A stretch of DNA of 64,000 bases from Umezawaea sp042738955 (GTDB taxonomy: Bacteria > Actinomycetota > Actinomycetes > Mycobacteriales > Pseudonocardiaceae). Under the pieces are notes generated by a model, which saw only the letters and a list, made by a program, of their open reading frames with translations, was not told the origin of the DNA and ran no database searches. Location of the stretch: NCBI RefSeq assembly GCF_042738955.1, contig NZ_JBHYHC010000001.1, positions 62,001 to 126,000 of the forward strand, written 5' to 3'. Made by a program: the position numbers and the translations under genes. Positions 14,699 to 25,671 of this stretch are shown in pieces; position 1 is the stretch's first letter; the number at the start of each line of letters is the position of its first letter.

Positions 14699-15350
14699 CA
14701 CCAAGTCGGCCCTACCCGACAGCACGTCACCCCCCGGCCGGCCGCCCGGCCGGGCACGCGACACCCAAGGCCAGGGCACACCTGCCCACTCGACTCCGCA
14801 GCCTCTTGACCACGGCCCGGCCACTGGCCCGCTCGAACCACCGGTGGCCGACACGGTTGCCGCGCCCCGCGCCGGCCTCCCGCTGGACCCGGCCGGCCTC
14901 CCGCTGGACCCGCCGGTGGCCAACCCGATTCGCGGCGGACACGGGCGTCACACCCCTCAGCGCCGCGGCCAGGCTTCGGCACATCGGAAGTCCCCCAACC
15001 AGGTGGGTCCCCGATTCCAGGCTCCGACAGGGGTCCGACAGTTTCGCGGGTCCGCGTCCCCGATCGCGGACTACCCGGTCTCCTGATTCCCACCGGCTCG
15101 CCATGCCCCGCTTCCGCCATCCACGGGGGCCACTTCTTCCGTGAGCGCCGGACTCGGCCGGTGACCACCCTGTCTTCTCACCCCCGCTGGGTCATCCCAG
15201 ATGTCTCACCGTCGCCGCTCTTGGTGGTTCTTCGGCTTCGAGCTGTTCACGACCGAGGTCCGACAGTTTTCGCCCGTCGACGCCCTCCCCCGAACCCCCT
15301 TCCCGAACCACCCGGACCCCACATGGCCGGGTGGGGTTCGACCTGCGGGA
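14699..15350. other. Gene-free region of about 650 bp
   Basis: I find no ORF here with convincing codon use. A reverse-strand reading of 195 codons (14581-15168) is Pro/Arg/Gly-rich in the way of random high-GC frames and overlaps the 71-aa gene. Visible structure includes an imperfect duplication of GGCCTCCCGCTGGACCCG near 14875-14910, and two copies of GGTCCGACAGTTT-like sequence (near 15025 and 15261) that recur near 21220-21250. It may hold a decayed insertion. Confidence 0.45.
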
Positions 15351-15351
15351 T

Positions 15352-15393
15352 TAGCATTCCCGCGTGACCACCCGTACAAGGGCGGTGCGGTGA
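15352..15393 (+). promoter_or_regulatory. Leaderless promoter and 9-codon uORF ahead of the pgsA-like gene
   Basis: TAGCAT (15352-15357) lies six bases before a GTG at 15364, the geometry of a leaderless start. That GTG opens a nine-codon frame (MTTRTRAVR) ending at TGA 15391-15393. Seven bases later the pgsA-like gene starts. The uORF may couple or attenuate translation of that gene. Confidence 0.4.
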
Positions 15394-15400
15394 CGGGGGA

Positions 15401-16009
15401 GTGGTGAGGGACGTGGTCGTGGCTGGTCGGGAGCCTGTGGATCGGTGGGTGACCGTTCCGAACGCGTTGAGCGTGTTGAGGCTGCTCGGGGTGCCCTTGT
15501 TCCTCTACCTGCTGCTCGGCCCCAAGGCCGACGGGTGGGCGGTGGTCGTGCTGGCGCTCGCCGGGGCGTCGGACTGGCTCGACGGGAAGCTCGCGCGGTG
15601 GCTCGACCAGACCAGTCGGCTGGGGACGTTGCTCGACCCCGCGGCGGACCGGCTGTACATCTTCGCCACGCTGCTCGCGTTCGTGGTCCGGGGGATCGTG
15701 CCGTGGTGGATCGCGGCGGTCCTCGTGGGCCGGGAAGCGCTGGTCGGCGTGTTCCTGCTGGTCCTCCGCCGGTTCGGCTACGGGCCGTTCGAGGTGAGCT
15801 ACCTCGGCAAGGCCGCGACGTTCAACCTGCTCTACGCCTTCCCCGTCCTGCTGCTCGCGCAGGGGGCCTCGACCGCCGCGCAGATCGCTCGCCCGATCGC
15901 GTACGCGTTCATGCTTTGGGGTGGTGCCTTGTACCTCTGGTCCGCCGGCCTGTACCTGTACCAACTGGTGCTCGCCGCGCGTCGCACTCCGGGGGTGGTG
16001 GCTGCCTGA
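15401..16009 (+). CDS. CDP-alcohol phosphatidyltransferase family protein (PgsA-like)
   Basis: 202 aa, multi-helix membrane enzyme. The catalytic motif DG(x2)AR(x8)G(x3)D(x3)D is complete in DGKLARWLDQTSRLG followed by LLDPAADR near residues 55-80. This family transfers a phosphatidyl group from CDP-diacylglycerol to an alcohol. PgsA or cardiolipin-synthase-like activity is likely, but the alcohol cannot be told from the sequence. The gene sits 77 bases before gcvH, as pgsA2 (Rv1822) does a few genes upstream of gcvH in mycobacteria. GTG 15401 follows GGGGGAG. Confidence 0.88.
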   Translation: MVRDVVVAGREPVDRWVTVPNALSVLRLLGVPLFLYLLLGPKADGWAVVVLALAGASDWLDGKLARWLDQTSRLGTLLDPAADRLYIFATLLAFVVRGIVPWWIAAVLVGREALVGVFLLVLRRFGYGPFEVSYLGKAATFNLLYAFPVLLLAQGASTAAQIARPIAYAFMLWGGALYLWSAGLYLYQLVLAARRTPGVVAA

Positions 16010-16086
16010 ACGGGTGAGCCACGTGGGAAGATCACGCCTCGACAGGCAGACGGACTCGTCCATCCGGGCGAGCGGGGAAGACCACC

Positions 16087-16488
16087 ATGAAGGAGCGCAC
16101 CGCGGTGATTCCCGAGGAGCTCAAGTACACCGAGGAACACGAGTGGGTGCAGCGCACAGGTGACAGCACCGTGCGCATCGGCATCACGGACTACGCCCAG
16201 CAGCAACTGGGCGACGTCGTGTTCGTCCAGCTCCCCGAGCTCGGCGAAACCGTCGACGTCGGCCAGACGCTCGGCGAGGTGGAGTCCACCAAGAGCGTCT
16301 CGGACATCTACGCGCCGCTCGCCGGCGAGGTGGTCGCCCGCAACGACTCGCTCGACCAGGAGCCGGACCTGGTCAACACCGACCCGTACGGCGAGGGCTG
16401 GATGATCGAGCTGCGACTGGCCGACCCCGCGGCGGTCGAGGACCTGCTCGACGCGGCCGCGTACCAAGAGCTGGCGGCGGGGGAGTGA
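16087..16488 (+). CDS. gcvH: Glycine cleavage system H protein
   Basis: 133 aa. It is the lipoyl carrier that shuttles the aminomethyl group between the P, T and L proteins. The lipoylated lysine is K69 in VESTKSVSD, and the flanking barrel strands LKYTEEHEWVQ and IGITDYAQQQLGDVVFVQLP are canonical. The start ATG begins a typical length. Its P-protein partner lies 5 kb downstream behind a glycine riboswitch. No gcvT is in the window. The stop overlaps a weak upstream frame of garA. Confidence 0.96.
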   Translation: MKERTAVIPEELKYTEEHEWVQRTGDSTVRIGITDYAQQQLGDVVFVQLPELGETVDVGQTLGEVESTKSVSDIYAPLAGEVVARNDSLDQEPDLVNTDPYGEGWMIELRLADPAAVEDLLDAAAYQELAAGE

Positions 16489-16601
16489 CGACGATCTTCC
16501 GACGTCTTCTCGGCCTGTTCGGGAGCCGCTCCTCGGGTGGGGAATCGGGCACGATAGGTTCTAGTGGTCTCGACGGTTCCAGCAGCAGGAGGAGAGCTCA
16601 G

Positions 16602-17066
16602 GTGAGCACGAACGACGGGCCAGGCGTTCCGCCAGAGCAGTCCCCGGAGCGGACCTCCGTTTTCCGGGCGGATTTCCTCGCAGACGTGGAGGGTGCCGAG
16701 GCACCCGCGCAGGAGCCCGCGGTCGCGGGCGTCGACGCGCTCCCCGCCGGGTCAGCCCTGCTGGTGGTGAAGCGCGGCCCCAACGCGGGGTCCAGGTTCC
16801 TGCTCGACCGCGACACCACCAGCGCGGGTCGGCACCCGGACAGCGACATCTTCCTCGACGACGTGACGGTCTCCCGGCGCCATGCCGAGTTCCGTCGTGA
16901 AGGCGGGGAGTTCGTGGTGATCGACGTGGGCAGCCTGAACGGCACCTACGTCAACCGCGAGCCGGTCGACCAGGCCGTTCTCGCGAACGGCGACGAGGTG
17001 CAGATCGGCAAGTTCCGCCTCGTGTTCCTGACCGGTCCGGGAGCCGGGGGCCAGGGGCAGCAGTGA
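16602..17066 (+). CDS. garA: FHA-domain regulator GarA/OdhI
   Basis: 154 aa. The N-terminal tail ERTSVFRADFLADVEGAE precedes an FHA domain (GRHPDSDIFLDDVTVSRRHAEF, then VIDVGSLNGTYVNREPVD) almost identical to the mycobacterial protein. GarA/OdhI inhibits 2-oxoglutarate dehydrogenase and controls glutamate enzymes when its tail Thr is unphosphorylated. The tail here has one Thr (T18) where mycobacteria have ETTS, so only the PknB-type site remains. The frame is open from 16485, but GTG 16602 follows AGGAGGAG and matches family starts. Confidence 0.93.
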   Translation: MSTNDGPGVPPEQSPERTSVFRADFLADVEGAEAPAQEPAVAGVDALPAGSALLVVKRGPNAGSRFLLDRDTTSAGRHPDSDIFLDDVTVSRRHAEFRREGGEFVVIDVGSLNGTYVNREPVDQAVLANGDEVQIGKFRLVFLTGPGAGGQGQQ

Positions 17067-17767
17067 CGGCTGCCGGGCGGCCACAGCGCGGTGGGTTGAG
17101 CATCGGGGCGGTGCTGGCACAGCTCCGTCCCGAGTTCCCCGACGTGACGATCTCGAAGATCCGCTTCCTGGAATCCGAGGGGCTGGTCCGCCCGGCCCGC
17201 ACTGCCTCGGGCTATCGGCAGTTCACCTCGGTGGACGTCGACCGCCTGCGCTTCGTGCTGGCCGCCCAACGGGACCACTACCTCCCGTTGAAGGTCATCA
17301 AGCAGCAGTTGGACACCGCCGACGAGCCGCCGAGGCGCGCGCTGATGGCGGTGGAGGGCGTTCCGACGGCCGAGCACTTCCAGCAGGCGGCGTCGACGGC
17401 CCGGCTCACCCGCGAGGAGCTCCTGGCCCAGTCGGGCCTCAGCAAGACGATGCTGGCGGACCTGGAGCAGTACGGGATCGTCCGCTCCGGCGCGGCCGGG
17501 TTCTACGACCCGGACTCCGTGCTGGTCGCGACGACCGTGCGCGCGATGGCCGAGTTCGGCATCGAACCCCGCCACCTGAGGGCGTTCCGGGCGTCCGCGG
17601 ACCGCGAGGTGGGTCTGCTGGAGCAGATCGTCACGCCGCTCTACCGGCAGCGCGACGCCGACGCGCGCGGGCGGGCGGAGGAGGTGCTGCGGGAACTGGC
17701 AGTGCTCTCGGTCACGTTGCACACACTGCTGGTGAAGGCGGGCCTGCGCGGTGTCGCGGGTGGATAG
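17063..17767 (+). CDS. ftsR: MerR-family transcriptional regulator FtsR
   Basis: 234 aa. The N-terminal winged HTH (LSIGAVLAQLRPEFPDVTISKIRFLESEGLV) is MerR-like but begins with an extended recognition helix, as in FtsR of corynebacteria and Rv1828. The C-terminal two-thirds is a helical domain with AGFYDPDSVLVATTVRAMAEFGIEPRHLRAF. FtsR activates ftsZ and other division genes. The GTG start overlaps the garA stop (GTGA), and gene order gcvH-garA-ftsR is conserved in actinomycetes. Confidence 0.9.
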   Translation: MTAAGRPQRGGLSIGAVLAQLRPEFPDVTISKIRFLESEGLVRPARTASGYRQFTSVDVDRLRFVLAAQRDHYLPLKVIKQQLDTADEPPRRALMAVEGVPTAEHFQQAASTARLTREELLAQSGLSKTMLADLEQYGIVRSGAAGFYDPDSVLVATTVRAMAEFGIEPRHLRAFRASADREVGLLEQIVTPLYRQRDADARGRAEEVLRELAVLSVTLHTLLVKAGLRGVAGG

Positions 17768-17939
17768 CGCTTCCGGGCAGCTCACGGCCGCTTGACCGCG
17801 GTGTCCGCATCGTGATGTCGAAGTGGACACCAGTGGGGCACTGGGCCCGCTTGGCGGGTAGCGTCGAAGATGTACGTGGAGGATCCTCGTAGTCGTACGG
17901 GGACGCCGTGGTTCAGCGCGCTGAGGGAGGCGATACCCG

Positions 17940-18413
17940 ATGAGCGAGATGCGCGTCGTGGGAGTGCGGGTGGAACTGCCCGCCAACCAGCCGATCCTGT
18001 TGCTGCGCGAGACCGAGGGCGAGCGGTACCTGCCGATCTGGATCGGCTCCGTCGAGGCGACGGCCATCGCACTCGAGCAGCAGGGTGTGCGGCCCGTCCG
18101 GCCGCTCACGCACGACCTCCTCAAGGACGTCATCGGCGCTCTGGGGCGCCAGCTGGAGCAGGTCCGCATCACGGACCTCCAGGAGGGCACGTACTTCGCC
18201 GAGCTGGTGTTCGACGGCGACGTGCGGGTGTCCGCGCGCCCCAGCGACTCGGTGGCGCTCGCGCTGCGGGTCGGCGTCCCGATCCACGCGGACGAGTCCG
18301 TGCTCGCCGAGGCGGGCCTGATCATCCCGGACGAGCAGGAGGACGAGGTCGAGAAGTTCCGCGAGTTCCTCGACTCCATCTCGCCGGAGGACTTTCGAGG
18401 GGCCGACACCTGA
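17940..18413 (+). CDS. Bifunctional nuclease family protein (DUF151)
   Basis: 157 aa. It has the conserved YLPIWIGSVEATAIAL block at residues about 30-45 and the SDSVALALRVGVPIHADESVL block at about 95-115 that define this family. A plant homologue has DNase and RNase activity. The bacterial role is unclear. It corresponds to Rv1829 in the mycobacterial order, between ftsR and a second MerR gene. A terminator follows at 18437. Confidence 0.92.
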   Translation: MSEMRVVGVRVELPANQPILLLRETEGERYLPIWIGSVEATAIALEQQGVRPVRPLTHDLLKDVIGALGRQLEQVRITDLQEGTYFAELVFDGDVRVSARPSDSVALALRVGVPIHADESVLAEAGLIIPDEQEDEVEKFREFLDSISPEDFRGADT

Positions 18414-18436
18414 GTCGGACACCTGAACGCGCCGAG

Positions 18437-18467
18437 AGGGCCACTCACGAGTCTCGTGGGTGGCCCT
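18437..18467 (+). terminator. Hairpin terminator after the garA-ftsR-nuclease genes
   Basis: A 14-bp stem with one G-T pair (18437-18450 with 18454-18467) closes on a three-base loop. No T-run follows, as is usual for actinomycete terminators. It lies 23 bases after the nuclease stop. Confidence 0.7.
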
Positions 18468-18622
18468 TCGTGCGTCCGCGGCCGTGTGGCGCGACGACGC
18501 AGCGTGACGGCGTTCGCGGAGACCGCACTTTGAGGGGTCCCACGGTCGCGCTACCCAATGTCATGGGCGTTCGGCTAAACGATCACTAAACGTCACTCGA
18601 ACGGGTCAAGTGGGCGTAATCT

Positions 18623-18645
18623 CTCACCCTCAGGTTGAGGGTGAG
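18623..18645. promoter_or_regulatory. Perfect 10-bp inverted repeat, probable MerR operator
   Basis: CTCACCCTCA (18623-18632) and TGAGGGTGAG (18636-18645) flank a three-base spacer. It sits 24 bases upstream of the -35 of the following MerR gene, in an otherwise empty 400-bp region. Such symmetric sites are typical of MerR proteins, so it is probably autoregulatory. Confidence 0.55.
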
Positions 18646-18669
18646 GAAATACGTGTACCGCGCGTCGCG

Positions 18670-18698
18670 TTGACCTGCCCCCAACCCGGTCCTACCGT
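18670..18698 (+). promoter_or_regulatory. Sigma-70 type promoter for the MerR gene
   Basis: TTGACC (18670-18675) and TACCGT (18693-18698) are separated by 17 bases. The start codon is at 18820, so the leader is about 115 bases. This is one of the best housekeeping-type promoters in the window. Confidence 0.6.
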
Positions 18699-18819
18699 CG
18701 AACTCGAGTGAATTGCGACGGTGTGATTCCACAGCGTGGCCCTTCACGGCCGGTGTTCCCCGACTGCGGGACCACCGGTGACGGTCGCCGGTCGTCAGAC
18801 CGGCCGAGGGGAGGCAGGC

Positions 18820-19386
<567 letters not shown>

Positions 19387-19431
19387 GCACCTCGGCAGGT
19401 CGCCCGCTGCTCCGAATGCCATAGTCCGGGC

Positions 19432-21195
19432 GTGCACCCACGCCTGGTTCCCCTGATGTCGGCGGCCCTGCTCGTCACCGCCGCCGCGTGCTCGTCCTCG
19501 ACCGAGGGGTCGGCCCGGATCCGGGTCGACCAACTGGGTTTCGTCACGGACGGCGTGAAGCACGCCTACCTGATGGCGGCGGACGCTCCGGAGTCGTTCC
19601 GGGTCGTGGCCGAAAGTGGAACGGTTGTGCTCGAAAGCGCTCCGTCATCGACGGCGGCCCGCTGGAGCGACGCCTATCCAGCCGTGCGCGTGCTCGACCT
19701 GACGGCCGTGACCACTCCCGGCCAGTACCGCGTGGAGGCCGCCGGGGCGGTGTCCCCGCCGTTCCGGATCGACGCGGCGCAGGCCCTGTTCGCCGGTCCC
19801 GTCGCGGACACCGCGCGCTTCTTCGTCACCCAGCACGACACGGCCCACACGGCCGACCGCGCCGCCGACGTGTACGCCGCCCCGCGCTACGACCCGGACG
19901 GCAAGACCCTCCTCGACCCGGCGTTGACCAAGGTCGGCGGCCCGGTCGACGTGTCGGGCGGCTGGTTCGACGCGGGCGACTTCCTCAAGTTCACCCACAC
20001 CACGTCCTACGCCACGGCCCAACTGCTGCTGGCCCAGCGGGACTCGCCGGTCCACTCCGACGCCGTCGCCGCCGAGGCCCGCTACGGCCTGGACTGGTTG
20101 GGGCGCGTGTGGGACGGCTCCACGCTGTACGCCCAGGTCGGCATCGGCGCGGGCAACGAGGGCGTGCTGACCGACCACGACGTGTGGCGTCGCCCGCAGG
20201 ACGACGACGCGCTCGACGTGGCCCCCGGCGACCCGAAGTACCACGTCAAGCACCGCCCGGTGTTCCGCGCGAACGAGCCGGGCACACCCGTCAGCCCGAA
20301 CCTCGCGGGCCGCGTGGCCGCCGCCTTCGCCCTGTCCGCCCAGGTCGCCCCCGACCCGACGAGCGCCCGCCGTTCCCTGGACACCGCCGCGACCCTGTTC
20401 GCCAAGGCCGACACCAGCGGCGCTCCCTTGGTGACCGCGTTCCCCCGGACCTTCTACCCCGAGACGGCGTGGCAGGACGACCTGGAGTTCGCGGCCGTGG
20501 AACTGGCCCTGGCAGGCCGCACCTTGGGCGACCCGCGCTCCGCCGACTGGCAGACCGCCGCCGCCCGCTGGGCCACGGCCTACCTGGACTCGGACACCCG
20601 CGGCACGCTGGGCCTGGCCGACGTGAGCGCCCTCGCCCACGCCGACCTGGCCCGCATCTCGGACGGCCCGCTCAAGGAACGCCTGGTCACCGACCTGGAA
20701 CGCCAACTGGACGAGGGCGTGTCCCGAGCCGCGAAGGACCCCTTCGGAGCCGGGGCGGTCTACACCGAGTTCGACTCCGTGCCCCACACGTTCGGCCTGG
20801 TCATCACCGCGGCCCTGCACCACTCCGTCACGGGCGACAGCCGCTACGACGCCTTCGGCACGACCCAACGAGGCTGGGCCCTGGGCGCGAACGCGTGGGG
20901 CTCGTCCTTCGTGATCGGCATCGGCACCACCTTCCCCCGCTGCCCCGAACACCAGGGCGCGAACCTCACCGGCGACACCCCCACCGGCGCGGTCGTGAAC
21001 GGCCCCAACGCCGCCACCCAGTTCACCGAGCTGAACGCCTTCGAAGGCATGAAACCCTGCACCGTGAACGACTTCGAGCCCTACGACGGCCACGACGCCA
21101 GGTACGTCGACCACGTCGGCGCCTGGCAAAGCGTCGAACCCGCCATCGACTTCACCTCCACCGGCCTCCTCGCCTTCGCCCTCTCCGCCCGCTGA
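19432..21195 (+). CDS. Secreted glycoside hydrolase family 9 lipoprotein (cellulase-type)
   Basis: 587 aa. An N-terminal lipoprotein signal ends at LVTAAACSS, giving an extracellular lipid anchor. Residues about 28-110 are the Ig-like CelD_N domain (RIRVDQLGFV). The GH9 barrel follows: D180 and D183 in WFDAGDF are the catalytic base pair, and the acid Glu is expected in SVEPAIDFTSTG near the C-terminus. GH9 enzymes are endoglucanases or exo-glucosaminidases. The substrate is not decidable, and no CBM is present. The GTG start lies six bases after CATAGT (19420-19425), so it is probably leaderless. It interrupts the otherwise conserved MerR-gcvP order. Confidence 0.88.
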   Translation: MHPRLVPLMSAALLVTAAACSSSTEGSARIRVDQLGFVTDGVKHAYLMAADAPESFRVVAESGTVVLESAPSSTAARWSDAYPAVRVLDLTAVTTPGQYRVEAAGAVSPPFRIDAAQALFAGPVADTARFFVTQHDTAHTADRAADVYAAPRYDPDGKTLLDPALTKVGGPVDVSGGWFDAGDFLKFTHTTSYATAQLLLAQRDSPVHSDAVAAEARYGLDWLGRVWDGSTLYAQVGIGAGNEGVLTDHDVWRRPQDDDALDVAPGDPKYHVKHRPVFRANEPGTPVSPNLAGRVAAAFALSAQVAPDPTSARRSLDTAATLFAKADTSGAPLVTAFPRTFYPETAWQDDLEFAAVELALAGRTLGDPRSADWQTAAARWATAYLDSDTRGTLGLADVSALAHADLARISDGPLKERLVTDLERQLDEGVSRAAKDPFGAGAVYTEFDSVPHTFGLVITAALHHSVTGDSRYDAFGTTQRGWALGANAWGSSFVIGIGTTFPRCPEHQGANLTGDTPTGAVVNGPNAATQFTELNAFEGMKPCTVNDFEPYDGHDARYVDHVGAWQSVEPAIDFTSTGLLAFALSAR

Positions 21196-21226
21196 CCTGC
21201 CCGAACGTCACCCCGCCAAAACTGTC

Positions 21227-21260
21227 GGACCCCCCACGTACTGTCGGATTCGGGGGGCCT
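21227..21260 (+). terminator. Possible terminator after the GH9 gene
   Basis: CCCCCC (21230-21235) pairs with GGGGGG (21252-21257), extended by a GG/CC pair on the outside with one bulged A. The 16-base loop contains one of the recurrent TGTCGGA motifs. No T-tract is present. It lies 32 bases after the GH9 stop. Confidence 0.4.
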
Positions 21261-21370
21261 TCACGACCGGGGGACCTCCGCCTCGGCGTGGATGACCGTC
21301 GGGGGAACGGCCGGTGGACGGCGGGCAGTGATCCGCGTCGCGCCTGCGCCGTGCCGGTCGGCCCGGCGGG

Positions 21371-21376
21371 TACGAT
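21371..21376 (+). promoter_or_regulatory. Candidate -10 element for the riboswitch-gcvP transcript
   Basis: TACGAT lies about 18 bases before the first stem of the glycine riboswitch, placing the transcript start just upstream of the aptamer. No clear -35 is visible. Confidence 0.45.
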
Positions 21377-21393
21377 CGGCGCGTAGTCGCATG

Positions 21394-21597
21394 ACCCCGT
21401 GCGGGAGAGTCCGGACCCGGCGAGGTTCGGCGCCGAAGGAGCAAATCCTCCCCGGAACCTCTCAGGCGCAAGGACCGCACGGGATAGACGCCTCTGGAAA
21501 GTGGGCCGGTTCCTCGGTCCCGCCGACGGTGAAAGCCCGACCCCGGTCGGGTGAAGCTCTCAGGCGCCCGCCGAGCGGGTTGGAGACAGAGGGGGAG
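21394..21597 (+). promoter_or_regulatory. Tandem glycine riboswitch upstream of gcvP
   Basis: Two aptamer cores are visible. The first has GCGGGAGAGTCC, then CTCTCAGGCGCAAGGACCGC, closed by CCCGTGCGG/CCGCACGGG and followed by the linker TCTGGAAAG. The second has GGTGAAAGCCC, then GCTCTCAGGCGCCC and ends GAGACAGAGGGGGAG. The CTCTCAGGCGC boxes are diagnostic. Glycine binding is expected to switch on the P-protein gene, whose ribosome binding site (GCCGGAGG) is about 35 bases downstream. Confidence 0.93.
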
Positions 21598-21648
21598 GGC
21601 AACGGCAGAGCTTTGCCCGCAGCCCGATCCTCGCCGGAGGCGCCTTCC

Positions 21649-24534
<2,886 letters not shown>

Positions 24535-24545
24535 GAAGCACCACC

Positions 24546-24579
24546 TGACGGGCCGTCTCCCATGGGAGACGGCCCGTCA
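24546..24579. terminator. Perfect 34-bp palindrome, bidirectional terminator
   Basis: The 17-base halves are exact reverse complements, centred on CCATGG. It lies between the convergent gcvP and DUF899 genes, and its last three bases are the DUF899 stop codon. It should terminate both transcripts. Confidence 0.75.
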
Positions 24580-25206
24580 GCCGTAGGTCGGGTGCTGAGG
24601 CCACCCCTCCGGCGAGTCCTCCCAGGACTGCTGCCGCCCGTACGGGGCCAGATCCAGGATGTTGTTCGCGAACACCAACCGATCCACCCCGCGCTGCGTG
24701 GTGCTGTACGTCCGGTACACGGAATCACCGTCCCGCAGGAACAACGTCAACATGAACCCACCGCCGGCCCCGCAGTCCCGCGAGAACGAGGTCCCCCGCG
24801 ACGACACGAACGGCACCGTCCACCCCATCCGCTCCTGATAGGACTGGATCTGCGCCAGGGGCATGTCGGACGCGGTGACCCACGTGACCCCGTTGTCCCC
24901 CAACATCCCCAGCCCGGTGGCGGGCACGTTGCCGGTGAACCACGTGCACCCACCGCAGAAGTCGTCCGGCCCGATGTCCATGAACTGGTAGACGGCCAAC
25001 TGCGCCCGCCCCTCGAACAGTTCCACCAAAGTCCGAGGCCCTTCGGCCGACTCGAACACGTGGTCGCCACCGAACTCCACCATCGGCAACCGCCGCCGCC
25101 GCGCGGCCACCGCGTCCATGGCCCGCGTGACCTCCTTCTCCGCGACCAACAGCTCATCGCGAACCTTCTGCCACTCCTCCAACGACACGACCTCGGGTTT
25201 CTCCAT
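24577..25206 (-). CDS. DUF899 family thioredoxin-like protein
   Basis: 209 aa from ATG 25206. It shows the family pattern LSLEEW-like start (VVSLEEWQKVRDEL), VFESAEGPRTLVELFEGRAQLAVYQFM, and the DDFCGGCTWFTG segment with two Cys that corresponds to the thioredoxin-fold active-site position. It ends with APYGRQQSWEDSPEGWPQ. DUF899 proteins are soluble and of unknown substrate, possibly disulfide or peroxide chemistry. The gene is divergent from the DUF427 gene (99-bp gap). Its stop codon lies within the palindromic terminator. Confidence 0.85.
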   Translation of the reverse strand: MEKPEVVSLEEWQKVRDELLVAEKEVTRAMDAVAARRRRLPMVEFGGDHVFESAEGPRTLVELFEGRAQLAVYQFMDIGPDDFCGGCTWFTGNVPATGLGMLGDNGVTWVTASDMPLAQIQSYQERMGWTVPFVSSRGTSFSRDCGAGGGFMLTLFLRDGDSVYRTYSTTQRGVDRLVFANNILDLAPYGRQQSWEDSPEGWPQHPTYG

Positions 25207-25305
25207 GCGCCCGATTCTGACCCACACCACCGACGAAAACAGGAATTGATCGCCACCCACCACAGGTTGACCACAGTGAGGACCAACCAGGAAGGCAGCA
25301 CACAC

Positions 25306-25671
25306 ATGGCACGCGAACAGAAGATCCCCGGCCCCGACCACCCCATCACCGTGACGCCGTCGACGAACCACATCGTCGTCCGCGCAGGCAACCGCGTAGT
25401 GGCGGACACGACGAGGTCCCTCACCCTCCAGGAGTCGACCTACCCAGCGGCCCACTACATCCCCCTGGAAGACGTAGACCAGACAGCAATCAAGCGCACG
25501 GACACGAGCACGTACTGCCCGTACAAGGGCGACGCGTCGTACTACACGATCACCGGCGACCAAGACCTGACCGACGCCATCTGGACCTACGAACAGCCCT
25601 ACCCCTCAGTCAAGGAAATCGCAGGCCACGTAGCGTTCTACCCGAACAAGGTCACCATCACCGTCGAGTAA
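25306..25671 (+). CDS. DUF427 domain-containing protein
   Basis: 121 aa. The DUF427 fold is recognised by HPITVTPSTNHIVVRAGNRVVADTTR, PAAHYIPLEDV and TDTSTYCPYKGDASYYTI, and it ends KVTITVE. It is soluble, of unknown function, and very common in actinomycetes. ATG 25306 follows AGGAAGG at normal distance. It is transcribed away from the DUF899 gene. Confidence 0.9.
   Translation: MAREQKIPGPDHPITVTPSTNHIVVRAGNRVVADTTRSLTLQESTYPAAHYIPLEDVDQTAIKRTDTSTYCPYKGDASYYTITGDQDLTDAIWTYEQPYPSVKEIAGHVAFYPNKVTITVE

Noticed and set aside
14581..15168. 195-codon reverse-strand reading frame
   Set aside because: Pro/Arg/Gly-rich composition of a random high-GC frame, overlaps the better-supported 71-aa gene, no ribosome binding site and no domain.
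16485..16601. Upstream extension of garA overlapping gcvH
   Set aside because: Open frame only; the AGGAGGAG site and homology both place the start at GTG 16602.
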